Assembly (NCBI RefSeq): GCF_910585425.1
Contig: NZ_CAJUCP010000036.1
Span: 16,671-55,810, forward strand
Source of the DNA: an uncultured Acetatifactor sp.
GTDB taxonomy: Bacteria > Bacillota > Clostridia > Lachnospirales > Lachnospiraceae
Direction of reading: 5' to 3'
DNA: 39,140 nt
Within the stretch, counting starts at the first letter, position 1. Every line of letters starts with the position of its first letter. Shown piece by piece: positions 16,647 through 23,684 of the stretch. The position numbers and the translations under genes are program-made. The notes under the pieces were generated by a model. That model made no database searches, had not been told where the DNA came from, and saw only the letters and a list, made by a program, of their open reading frames with translations.

Positions 16647-17761
16647 ATCCCTTCGCTCCCCGTTCCCGCTTTTCCTCCGCCGGACCTTGCCCCTGTCAGG
16701 TAGTACCTGCGGATCAATCTCTCGTCCGCCTCCCACAGGATCGCCGCCGTCACCCGGCAGTCCTGCTGCCCCAGGTACTCCAATGTCCGCTCCAGCGCCC
16801 TGCCCGCATGGCTCCCGGCCCTTACCGCCAACAGGATGCCCCCGGCCCTGCGAAGCCTGTCCGCCGCCTCCGGCTCCCCCACAGGCCAGGGCACTGCGAA
16901 CCAGCCGTCCCCGATCAGGCCCGGGCACGCCTCCTTCAGGCGCTCCAGCACCTCCTCCGCGTCCAGTCCCTCCCGAGCTGCGCAGACAGCTACGTCTTCA
17001 TGCAGTCCCTCCCCGGCCTGCCCCTTCCGCGAGAAGAAATACCTGACGTTCTCCGCCAGCTCCCTGCTCTCTATGGTCCCCACCGTCTTCACGCCGTAGC
17101 GCTTCCAGACAGATCCCGGCAGCCAAATGCTGTCCTCCCCCGTCTCCTTCAGGAGGAGCGCCGCCACCGCGAAGAAGCAGGAGAGCACCGCGGCAAGCAG
17201 GAAGGCCCTGCCCGTCCGCACATCCGGCATCACCTCCGGGGCGGCCTGGCAGGGGTCTATCACCGCGATGGAATCCACCTCGCTCAGCAGCTCCGCCAGT
17301 TCCCGGGTCATGGCCTCCTCCACCGCCCGGGCGACTGCCAGGCTCTTCTCCGGGCTGTCCGTGGTGACCACAGTGGAGGGGATCCGGATGTCCGAGAGCA
17401 CCTGGGCCTGGATGGCCCCCGACAGCTCCTCCTCCCCCATCCCGTCCATGCCGGCCCGGGCCAGATGGCCCTGCACCGCGTCCAGGAACAGCTTCGACTG
17501 CAGATAGGTGTTCCAGCTCATGTCGTTCACATAGACATTCATCATGTCCTCCACATTGTCCACCGCGTATTCCACCCGATAGACGGACGTGGCGGCGTAC
17601 AGCCTGTCCCCGCGCAGGAGCACGTTCTTCCCGTAATACCCGCCCCCGAACACCACAGCGCCCAGGAGCGTGGCCGCCGCGATAAGGGGAAGCTTATACA
17701 GCATGCGCAGCGCCGTCAGGCGCAGGTCGAAGGGTTCCTTTCCGTAATAGCCTTTCCACAT
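16643..17761 (-). CDS. Wzz/CapA-like chain-length protein with vestigial BY-kinase-like domain
   Basis: A 372-residue protein with two membrane segments, about residues 22-42 and 186-204. The intervening extracellular part (YAATSVYRVEY, DMMNVYVNDMSWNTYLQSKLFLDAV, STVVTTDSPEKSLAVARAV) is of the polysaccharide co-polymerase type. After the second segment, GVKTVGTIESRELAENVRYFF and RVTAAILWEADERLIRRYYL resemble the first and last parts of a bacterial tyrosine kinase. However, the Walker A lysine motif is absent, with VAVCAAREGLDAEE in its place, and no Walker B or Tyr-cluster tail is seen. It probably controls chain length without kinase activity. It starts one base after the stop of the initiating transferase. 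Confidence 0.82.
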   Translation of the reverse strand: MWKGYYGKEPFDLRLTALRMLYKLPLIAAATLLGAVVFGGGYYGKNVLLRGDRLYAATSVYRVEYAVDNVEDMMNVYVNDMSWNTYLQSKLFLDAVQGHLARAGMDGMGEEELSGAIQAQVLSDIRIPSTVVTTDSPEKSLAVARAVEEAMTRELAELLSEVDSIAVIDPCQAAPEVMPDVRTGRAFLLAAVLSCFFAVAALLLKETGEDSIWLPGSVWKRYGVKTVGTIESRELAENVRYFFSRKGQAGEGLHEDVAVCAAREGLDAEEVLERLKEACPGLIGDGWFAVPWPVGEPEAADRLRRAGGILLAVRAGSHAGRALERTLEYLGQQDCRVTAAILWEADERLIRRYYLTGARSGGGKAGTGSEGI

Positions 17762-17762
17762 A

Positions 17763-19220
17763 TCATTCCTCTTCCTTTTCGTCCCGTCCCTCCTGCCGCT
17801 TCCTGCGCTCCTCCCGCAGGGCCGTGATCTGCTCCGTCTCCACGCCCTCAGTGCTGTCCGGCCAGAACAGGATCTTCAGCGTCAGCAGCATCAGCTTCAC
17901 GTCCAGCATCACGGAGTAGTTCTCGATATAAGTCAGGTCCAGCTTCAGCTTGTCATAGGGGGATGTATTGTATTTCCCGTACACCTGGGCGAAGCCCGCC
18001 AGCCCCGCCTTCACCTTCATCCGGTAGGCGAACTCCGGCATCACCTCCAGGTACTGGGCGATGATCTCCGGCCGCTCCGGCCTGGGGCCGATGAAGGACA
18101 TGTCCCCCTTTAAGATGTTCACAAGCTGGGGCAGCTCGTCCAGCCTGCACTTGCGGATGAACTTCCCCACGGGGGTGATGCGGTCATCGTTCTTCTGGGC
18201 CAGCCTGGCCACGCCGTCCTTCTCCGCGTCCGTGCGCATGCTCCGGAACTTCATGATGTGGAATTCCCTCTGGTCCTGGGTGCAGCGCACCTGCCTGTAC
18301 AGTATGGGGCCATGGTCGTAGAGCTTGATGGCCAGGGCCGTGAGGAGCATGAAGGGGGAGGCTGCCACCAGCAGGACCAGCGCCCCGAATACATCGATGC
18401 ACCGCTTGATGATCCGCTGCTCCACGGTAAGGCTGTACTCCCGGGTCAGCAGCATGGGGCTGTCGAACACATGCAGCTCCTCCGCCCCCATCAGGATCAC
18501 GTCCGTTATCTTCGGCAGCAGGTAGAAGCGGATGGAATGCCCGTAGCAGAATTTGATCAGGGGAGTCCTGTCTACTACAGAGATGTCTCCCAGCACTACG
18601 GCATTGCACTCCCCCTTCTCATAGGCTTCCAGGATCGCCCCGCAGACGGCGTCAAAGCCCTCCGACACATGGACGGTCCTGGTGATGATATATTTGTCCC
18701 TGCGGCTCTCGAACTTGGCCCGGATGCCCTCTATGGGCCTGTCCCCGTGCACCAGCAGAAGCTTCCTGGGCGGAAAGATGGCCCGGTAGACCCGGTTGGC
18801 CACATTGATGTAGATAATCACCACCATGGTCTGCTCTATCATCATCAGGATGAACACGTCCGGCACGAAGGGCTCCGCCGCCATCACGGACAGCTCCGCA
18901 TATATGAAGACATTGGCCATCAGGGTGGCGAAGACCTGGGAGAAGATCAGCTCCACATTCTTCAGATAGCCCAGCCGGATACCGCCGTACATGGAGGACA
19001 GCAGGATCAGGACGAAGGCGTAGATCCCCACCTCCAGCACATGGCCCTTGCCCTGAAAGTACCGCAGCGCCTCCACCACGCTCCAGCGGAACTGCATCTG
19101 CCACCAGTAGGCGAACAGCGCGATCTCCAGCCCCAGGCATACCGCGGTCAGCCCCAGGTTGATCAGCCTCTTGAATGTCTCCCTTTGTCTCAGCTTCTTT
19201 TCATTGGTACTAAGATTCAC
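17763..19220 (-). CDS. Large initiating phosphoglycosyl transferase (WbaP/WcaJ type)
   Basis: A 485-residue protein. The first ~270 residues hold four or five membrane helices and a nucleotide-binding-like domain; the catalytic domain begins at QRIIKRCIDVFGA. Motifs in order are LYRQVR, IMKFRSMR, the Asp-Glu dyad in CRLDELPQL (361-362), GDMSFIGPRPERPE and KAGLAGFAQVYGKYNTSP. IGPRPERPE followed by a Tyr-rich GKYNTSP is typical of galactose/glucose-1-phosphate transferases of EPS loci. It starts repeat-unit synthesis on undecaprenyl phosphate. The Wzz gene follows at once. The C-terminus is an Arg/Glu-rich charged tail. Confidence 0.93.
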   Translation of the reverse strand: MNLSTNEKKLRQRETFKRLINLGLTAVCLGLEIALFAYWWQMQFRWSVVEALRYFQGKGHVLEVGIYAFVLILLSSMYGGIRLGYLKNVELIFSQVFATLMANVFIYAELSVMAAEPFVPDVFILMMIEQTMVVIIYINVANRVYRAIFPPRKLLLVHGDRPIEGIRAKFESRRDKYIITRTVHVSEGFDAVCGAILEAYEKGECNAVVLGDISVVDRTPLIKFCYGHSIRFYLLPKITDVILMGAEELHVFDSPMLLTREYSLTVEQRIIKRCIDVFGALVLLVAASPFMLLTALAIKLYDHGPILYRQVRCTQDQREFHIMKFRSMRTDAEKDGVARLAQKNDDRITPVGKFIRKCRLDELPQLVNILKGDMSFIGPRPERPEIIAQYLEVMPEFAYRMKVKAGLAGFAQVYGKYNTSPYDKLKLDLTYIENYSVMLDVKLMLLTLKILFWPDSTEGVETEQITALREERRKRQEGRDEKEEE

Positions 19221-19240
19221 AATAAAATCCTCCCATACCG

Positions 19241-19999
19241 CTAAATCCTTCTCTTCACGGCCCTGAAGGCCCAGAAGACAAAATGCCAGGCGCTCCGGGG
19301 CAGGCTCAGGCCCTCGCAGTCCCGGTAGAGACGCCAGATGCGCCGCAGGGCCTCCAGCTTGTTGGCGGAGAGGGTGTTGCCCCCGCGCCTGTAGCGCACC
19401 AGGTTCTCGTCCAGCCCAAAGGCCGTATAGCCGCTCCGCAGCACCCGGAACCAGAGCGCGGTGTCCTCGCTTTTGACCGTGGGCATCTCCAGCAGGCCCC
19501 TCTCGATCTTCCCGGTGTCGAACATCACCGTGCTGGTGAAGATCGTGGTATTGCTCAGGGCCTGGCGGTAGCTTAAGGTCTCCGGCACATGCACCACCTT
19601 CCCGGTGCCCCTGCCCTGCCCGTCCGCGAACTCATAGCCGGTGAAGACGAAGGCGGTGTCCCTCTCCCGCAGGAACCGCAGCTCCTTCTCCAGCTTCTCC
19701 GGCACCCATAAATCGTCCGCGTCCAGATAGGCGATGTACCTTCCCCGGGCCTCGGCAAGCCCCCGGTTCCTGGCCCGGGCGGCGCCCATGTTGGAGGGCT
19801 GGCATATCAGCCGTATCCGGGGATCCCCCGTCTCCTCCATGCAGCGCCGGATCTCCGCCAGGCTCCCGTCGGCGCTGCCGTCCTCCACCAGCAGGAGCTC
19901 CCACTCCCTGTAGGTCTGCGCCCTGACACAGGCAATGGTCTCCGCCAGATGCCTCTCCGCGTTATAGACAGGTACGATGATGCTGATCAGCTCATCCAT
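19241..19999 (-). CDS. Glycosyltransferase family 2
   Basis: A 252-residue GT-A enzyme. The ATG at 19999 has GGAG four bases upstream; the longer open frame lacks family sequence. ISIIVPVYNAERHLAETI, VEDGSADGSL, NMGAARARNRGLA and YLDADDLW give the donor and metal sites, and KSEDTALWFRVL the acceptor ED motif. It ends 20 bases before the initiating transferase start, so the two probably act in sequence and are co-transcribed. Confidence 0.9.
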   Translation of the reverse strand: MDELISIIVPVYNAERHLAETIACVRAQTYREWELLLVEDGSADGSLAEIRRCMEETGDPRIRLICQPSNMGAARARNRGLAEARGRYIAYLDADDLWVPEKLEKELRFLRERDTAFVFTGYEFADGQGRGTGKVVHVPETLSYRQALSNTTIFTSTVMFDTGKIERGLLEMPTVKSEDTALWFRVLRSGYTAFGLDENLVRYRRGGNTLSANKLEALRRIWRLYRDCEGLSLPRSAWHFVFWAFRAVKRRI

Positions 20000-20037
20000 A
20001 GCTCTCCTCTTTTCTTCCCGTATCCCCATGTCCCGGC

Positions 20038-20886
20038 TCAGAACAGCGCGAAGACAATATAGTCGTCCACCTCTTCCGCCCGGGTTCCCAGGGCCGCCTC
20101 CATGCGCTCCCTGATCTCCCCGGGCACTCCCGCGGGCAGCAGGATGCAGTTCACGCCCAGCTCCACCGCGTCCTCTGCCCGCCGCTCCACAGTGGCCAGC
20201 ATCTCCTCCCTGTCCTCCTCCGGCATCCAGACCCCCGCCGACTGCTCCGCCCAGCCCATCCACCGGTACAGGTCGGAGGTCTTTCTGTCATAGGTGTCAT
20301 AGGCGTATCCGTTCAGGGAGATGTCCCACATATTCCTGCCGTAGGCCAGCCGCAGCCTGCCGTCCACCTCCCTGGCGTATTCCAGAATCGCCTGAGGGGC
20401 CAGGAGGCAGATGTCCTCCCCGGGATAGCGCTCCGCCAGCATCCCTGCCACCGCGTAGGCTTCCTCCCTCTCCGCCCTGCGCCCTGCCCTGGCCCCAGCG
20501 TCCCCTCCCAGGTTCCCGCACAGCCCCAGGGCCAGGAGCAGCAGCAGCGTCACGGGCAGGCCCCTGCGCCAGCCCCCCGCATCCTTTTTCCACTGCTGCG
20601 CCAGGAACAGCGCGGCGCCGTATGCCGTCACCGCCGTCAGGGGCACCATGCTCCATATCCACTCATAATCGTAAAATTTTGTCTGATACGCCATCAGCAG
20701 CGCCGCCGTCACAGGCAGGACGCAGCAGGCCGCCGCCAGGGAGGCATAAAGCAAAAGGGCCTTCTGCCCCTTTCCCTTCCCGGTGAACCACAGGTACGCC
20801 AAAGCGGCCAGGAGCAACGCAGCCATTTTCCCGCTGCCCTTGTAGTTCGCCCAGCCGGAGGCTGCGTTTCGAAGGAGCTCCGTCAT
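20038..20886 (-). CDS. Membrane protein with C-terminal soluble domain, unknown function
   Basis: A 282-residue protein whose ATG overlaps the stop of the upstream gene as ATGA. About four hydrophobic segments lie in residues 18-125, followed by a soluble C-terminal domain (about 140-282) with GEDICLLAPQAILEYAREV, YDRKTSDLYRWMGWAE and LGVNCILLPAGVPGEI. The soluble part is predicted extracytoplasmic because it follows the last segment and carries no nucleotide-binding motif. Such architecture occurs in GT-C-like polymer-assembly proteins. Together with the upstream gene it looks like one large membrane protein divided in two; I do not assign an activity. Confidence 0.72.
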   Translation of the reverse strand: MTELLRNAASGWANYKGSGKMAALLLAALAYLWFTGKGKGQKALLLYASLAAACCVLPVTAALLMAYQTKFYDYEWIWSMVPLTAVTAYGAALFLAQQWKKDAGGWRRGLPVTLLLLLALGLCGNLGGDAGARAGRRAEREEAYAVAGMLAERYPGEDICLLAPQAILEYAREVDGRLRLAYGRNMWDISLNGYAYDTYDRKTSDLYRWMGWAEQSAGVWMPEEDREEMLATVERRAEDAVELGVNCILLPAGVPGEIRERMEAALGTRAEEVDDYIVFALF

Positions 20887-21893
20887 TTCCCATCCCCCCT
20901 TCCTCCGTCTGCCGTCTGCCTGCCAGGGGCCCTCCCGGAAAGCTTCCGGCACAGCAGTCCTGCAGCAGCCAGCCCCGCGGCCATCGCCAGGCAGACGCCG
21001 CAGCCGTAGAATGTCCAGACCGTGCAGGCCTCTGCCAGCACGCACAGGCACACCCCCGGCCATTTGCGCCGTAGGCACAGGGACGCCGTCCAGGGCAGGA
21101 GCACGCCGCCCCGGATGGACACCCCCCGCCAGCCGCTGCACAGCAGGTCGAATCCCTCCATGCCGTAGGCGTAGGCCCCCGCCCACATCAGCGCCGATAC
21201 CAATAGCAGGAACAGGGCCCGCATCCTCCCCTCCTGAGGAAAAAGCGTCCGGCCCAGCAGGGAAAAGGCCCCGTAGCTGCCAAGCAGCACCGCCATGGGG
21301 ACGATCCTCTGGACCATCAGCCCGGGCTCCAGGCCTGTCCATCTGCACAGGCTCCCGTACAGCGTGGGCAGGCACAGTATCTTCAGCCGAAGCGGCATCC
21401 CCTCCGTGTAGGGCGTCCCCGTCATGGGATTGACCCGGTAGATGCCGTCCACAGCCAGGAAGCTCCCCACTGTCTCCACCGTCATATCGCCCTTTCTATA
21501 GATAGCATTCCCCATACCGATGAAAATAAGCTGAGAAATCACCGTCAGCGCAAACATGCCGTACAGAATCTTCTCCGAAGGATCCAGGCGGCGCTTTCCG
21601 CCCGGTTCCGCCAGGATATGCCGCCTCCCCGCCGCCAGGAGCACCGCGCCCAGCACAAGCCAGGCTCCCAGGGCCATGCCCAGCAGCCGGGAACAGGCCG
21701 AGAACGGAAGCCCCAGAAAGACAGCCGCCAGATGGCAGGCTTCCGCCAGCCCGATCGCCACGATCGCCCCCGTCATCAGGCAGTCGCCCAAGGTATTCTT
21801 TTTCAGCTTAAATATTCCCATCCGGCACGTTTCCAGCCTTTCCAGTCTCGATTTTAAGGACATCTGCCGACATTTCCCGCGCTCCCGGCACAT
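20883..21893 (-). CDS. Polytopic membrane protein, possible N-terminal half of a GT-C-like enzyme
   Basis: Up to 336 residues with about eight membrane segments and no cytoplasmic domain. The motif-like stretch DGIYRVNPMTGTPYTEGMPLRLK lies between segments, outside the membrane, and resembles the long first loop of GT-C or DUF6077-type proteins. The start is uncertain: ATGs at 21893, 21863 and 21821 are in frame and none has a strong Shine-Dalgarno site; the longest is given. It is the first gene after a probable promoter and so heads the polysaccharide block. The end is coupled to the next gene by ATGA. Confidence 0.72.
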   Translation of the reverse strand: MCRERGKCRQMSLKSRLERLETCRMGIFKLKKNTLGDCLMTGAIVAIGLAEACHLAAVFLGLPFSACSRLLGMALGAWLVLGAVLLAAGRRHILAEPGGKRRLDPSEKILYGMFALTVISQLIFIGMGNAIYRKGDMTVETVGSFLAVDGIYRVNPMTGTPYTEGMPLRLKILCLPTLYGSLCRWTGLEPGLMVQRIVPMAVLLGSYGAFSLLGRTLFPQEGRMRALFLLLVSALMWAGAYAYGMEGFDLLCSGWRGVSIRGGVLLPWTASLCLRRKWPGVCLCVLAEACTVWTFYGCGVCLAMAAGLAAAGLLCRKLSGRAPGRQTADGGRGDGK

Positions 21894-21926
21894 GGAACCA
21901 GCCCCCGCCGCGTCCTTTGTGTCAAC

Positions 21927-21955
21927 ATTCTACCACACTTGTCCCCCAAAGTCCA
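21927..21955 (-). promoter_or_regulatory. Probable promoter of the polysaccharide block
   Basis: On the minus strand TGGACT (-35, 21950-21955) and TAGAAT (-10, 21927-21932) are 17 bases apart, and TGG before the -10 gives an extended -10. It lies just after the terminator of the upstream gene and 34 bases before the first possible start codon. Confidence 0.6.
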
Positions 21956-21957
21956 CA

Positions 21958-21987
21958 AAAGCAGCCGGATTTTCACCCGGCTGCTTT
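21958..21987 (-). terminator. Rho-independent terminator after the Spo0A-domain gene
   Basis: An 11 bp perfect stem, AAAGCAGCCGG (21958-21968) with CCGGCTGCTTT (21977-21987), has an 8-base loop. On the minus strand the stem ends in a short T run (CTGCTTTTG), so it terminates the gene at 22040..22417 about 50 bases past its stop. Confidence 0.8.
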
Positions 21988-22039
21988 CCATCCCCGCAGT
22001 ATGAAGCATATCTATCTTCTGTTGTTTCTTCCGTAGCTT

Positions 22040-22417
22040 CTACATAGCCTTGATGTCAAGCCGTACCTTATCCGCAATGCGGGCTATGTATTCACTGTTG
22101 GTAGGTCTGGTTCTGCCTGAAGATGCGGAATATCCAAACATTTTTTCAAAAGTCTCTGTATTTCCTCTGTTCCATGATACCTCAATGGCGTTGCGAATCG
22201 CACGTTCGACTTTCTGGTCTGTTGTCTTGAATCTTCTGGCAATCGCCGGATACAGCAGCTTCGTCACGCTGGTCACTACCTCCATGTCCCTTCCCGACAA
22301 CAGAATGGCGCTTCTGAGGTAATGATACCCCTTTAAATGAGCCGGAACCCCTATATCCAACATAATTTCGGTAATGTATTTCTCGAGCTCACAATCCTTG
22401 ACTGCAGTAATCTCCAT
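22040..22417 (-). CDS. Stand-alone Spo0A C-terminal DNA-binding domain protein
   Basis: A 125-residue protein that is essentially only the Spo0A effector domain. Diagnostic stretches are DIGVPAHLKGYHYLR (21-35), VTKLLYPAIARRFKTT (51-66), KVERAIRNAIEVSWNRGN (69-86), FGYSASSGRTRPTNSEYI (94-111) and ADKVRL (115-120). The helix-turn-helix residues that read the 0A box in Spo0A are largely kept. No receiver domain or phosphorylatable Asp is present, and there is no room for one: the start follows AAAGGGG and a promoter lies close upstream. It would be expected to bind 0A-box-like sites without phosphorelay control. It is monocistronic, with its own terminator. Confidence 0.92.
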   Translation of the reverse strand: MEITAVKDCELEKYITEIMLDIGVPAHLKGYHYLRSAILLSGRDMEVVTSVTKLLYPAIARRFKTTDQKVERAIRNAIEVSWNRGNTETFEKMFGYSASSGRTRPTNSEYIARIADKVRLDIKAM

Positions 22418-22473
22418 ACGAATTCCCCTTTCTTATGTTGACTGCCGCTTCCCTACCACGAAGAATATACTAA

Positions 22474-22482
22474 ATTCTACCA
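22474..22482 (-). promoter_or_regulatory. Extended -10 element before the Spo0A-domain gene
   Basis: The minus strand reads TGGTAGAAT, an extended -10. No good -35 is seen at 17 bases (TTCCCT there). The word TGTGGTAGAAT is identical to the one in the promoter of the polysaccharide block at 21927. The start codon is 57 bases downstream. Confidence 0.5.
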
Positions 22483-22544
22483 CATAAATTACCGATAGGG
22501 AAGACTTCAGCCCGCTAAGAATTCGTTAAGACTTTTTATTATTC

Positions 22545-23474
22545 CTAGAGCCGTTCCTTTACCAGGTAGATCGGCCGCCGCTTCACCTCCATGTAGGTCT
22601 TGGCCAGGTACTGTCCCAGTATCCCCGTGCAGAAGAACTGCACGCCGCTGACCATGAGGATGATGCACACCAGGGACGGCCAGCCGGACACGGGATCCCC
22701 GAATATCAGCTTCCGGATGATGATGAAGAAAATCATCAAAAAGGCCACCACACAGAAGAATGCGCCCATGACGGAGGCCAGCATCAGCGGCACCGTGGAG
22801 AACGCGCAGATGCCGTCCAGAGAGTACAGGAACAGCTTCCAGAAGCTCCACTTGGTCTCCCCTTTCAGCCTCTCCACATTCTCATACTCTATCCACTTGG
22901 TGGAGAATCCCACCCAGCCGAAGATGCCCTTGGTAAAGCGGTTGTACTCCTGCATGGACAGGATGGCGTCCACCATCTGCCTGGTCATCAGCCGGTAGTC
23001 CCTGGCCCCGTCCATGATCTCCGTCCTGGAAATCTTCTTCATGAGCCGATAGAACATCCTGGCGAAGAAGCTCCGCACCGGCGGCTCCCCCTTTCTGGAG
23101 ACCCTTCTGGTGGCCACGGAATCATACCCCTGCTCCAGGAGGTCGAACATCTCCGGCAGCAGGGAGGGGGGATCCTGGAGGTCCGCGTCCATCAGCACCA
23201 CATAATCGCCGCCGGCATTCTCCAGCCCGGCATAGATCGCCGCCTCCTTCCCGAAATTCCTGGAAAACGACACCAGGTGCACCCGCTGATCCTTCTCCCG
23301 CAGCTTCCTCACCTCCGTCACAGTCCCGTCCCTGGAGCCATCGTCCACATAGAGCAGCTCCAGCTCAATCCCCTTTTCGTCAAAAAAAGGCTCGTTCTTC
23401 ATCAGCTCCTCATAAAAGAACGGCACGTTCTCCTCTTCATTATAACAGGGCACGACCACAGTCAACAGGCTCAT
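22545..23474 (-). CDS. Membrane glycosyltransferase, GT2 (GtrB/DPM1-like)
   Basis: A 309-residue polyprenyl-phosphate glycosyltransferase. The GT-A domain shows TVVVPCYNEEENVPFFYEEL, YVDDGSRDGT, FSRNFGKEAAIYAGL and LMDADLQDPPSLLPEM. Two C-terminal membrane hairpin helices follow (VMGAFFCVVAFLMIFFIII and LVCIILMVSGVQFFCTGILG), then GQYLAKTYMEVKRRPIYLV, the usual end of this subfamily. It makes undecaprenyl-phosphate-linked glucose or another hexose for side-chain or wall glycosylation. It has its own promoter and is divergent from the DUF3048 gene. It follows the same strand as the polysaccharide locus but is separated from it by the Spo0A-domain gene. Confidence 0.92.
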   Translation of the reverse strand: MSLLTVVVPCYNEEENVPFFYEELMKNEPFFDEKGIELELLYVDDGSRDGTVTEVRKLREKDQRVHLVSFSRNFGKEAAIYAGLENAGGDYVVLMDADLQDPPSLLPEMFDLLEQGYDSVATRRVSRKGEPPVRSFFARMFYRLMKKISRTEIMDGARDYRLMTRQMVDAILSMQEYNRFTKGIFGWVGFSTKWIEYENVERLKGETKWSFWKLFLYSLDGICAFSTVPLMLASVMGAFFCVVAFLMIFFIIIRKLIFGDPVSGWPSLVCIILMVSGVQFFCTGILGQYLAKTYMEVKRRPIYLVKERL

Positions 23475-23512
23475 GAATCCCCTCGCTCCCTTCCGTCACT
23501 TATACTGCTTCC

Positions 23513-23541
23513 AGTATACCGTCTTCCTCCGCATTCCGCAA
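23513..23541 (-). promoter_or_regulatory. Promoter of the GtrB-like gene
   Basis: On the minus strand TTGCGG (23536-23541) and TATACT (23513-23518) are separated by 17 bases, a good housekeeping-type promoter. The start codon is 39 bases downstream of the -10. Confidence 0.65.
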
Positions 23542-23644
23542 GGGAAAATACAGGGACATCCCGGGCTTATTTCTTAAGTTTATTTCTTTTATTTCTTAAG
23601 TTTCTTAATTTTTCAGTCAATTGGATGACTCTTGTCAGCTTTTG

Positions 23645-23653
23645 TGATATAAT
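23645..23653 (+). promoter_or_regulatory. Extended -10 promoter of the DUF3048 lipoprotein gene
   Basis: TGATATAAT is a consensus extended -10. The expected -35 position has ATGACT, a weak match. AT-rich TTTCTTAAGTTT repeats at 23570-23610 upstream could act as an UP element. The start codon lies 32 bases downstream, preceded by TAGGAGAG. Confidence 0.65.
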
Positions 23654-23684
23654 GGTAGCTTAGATACTATAGGAGAGCTATGTT

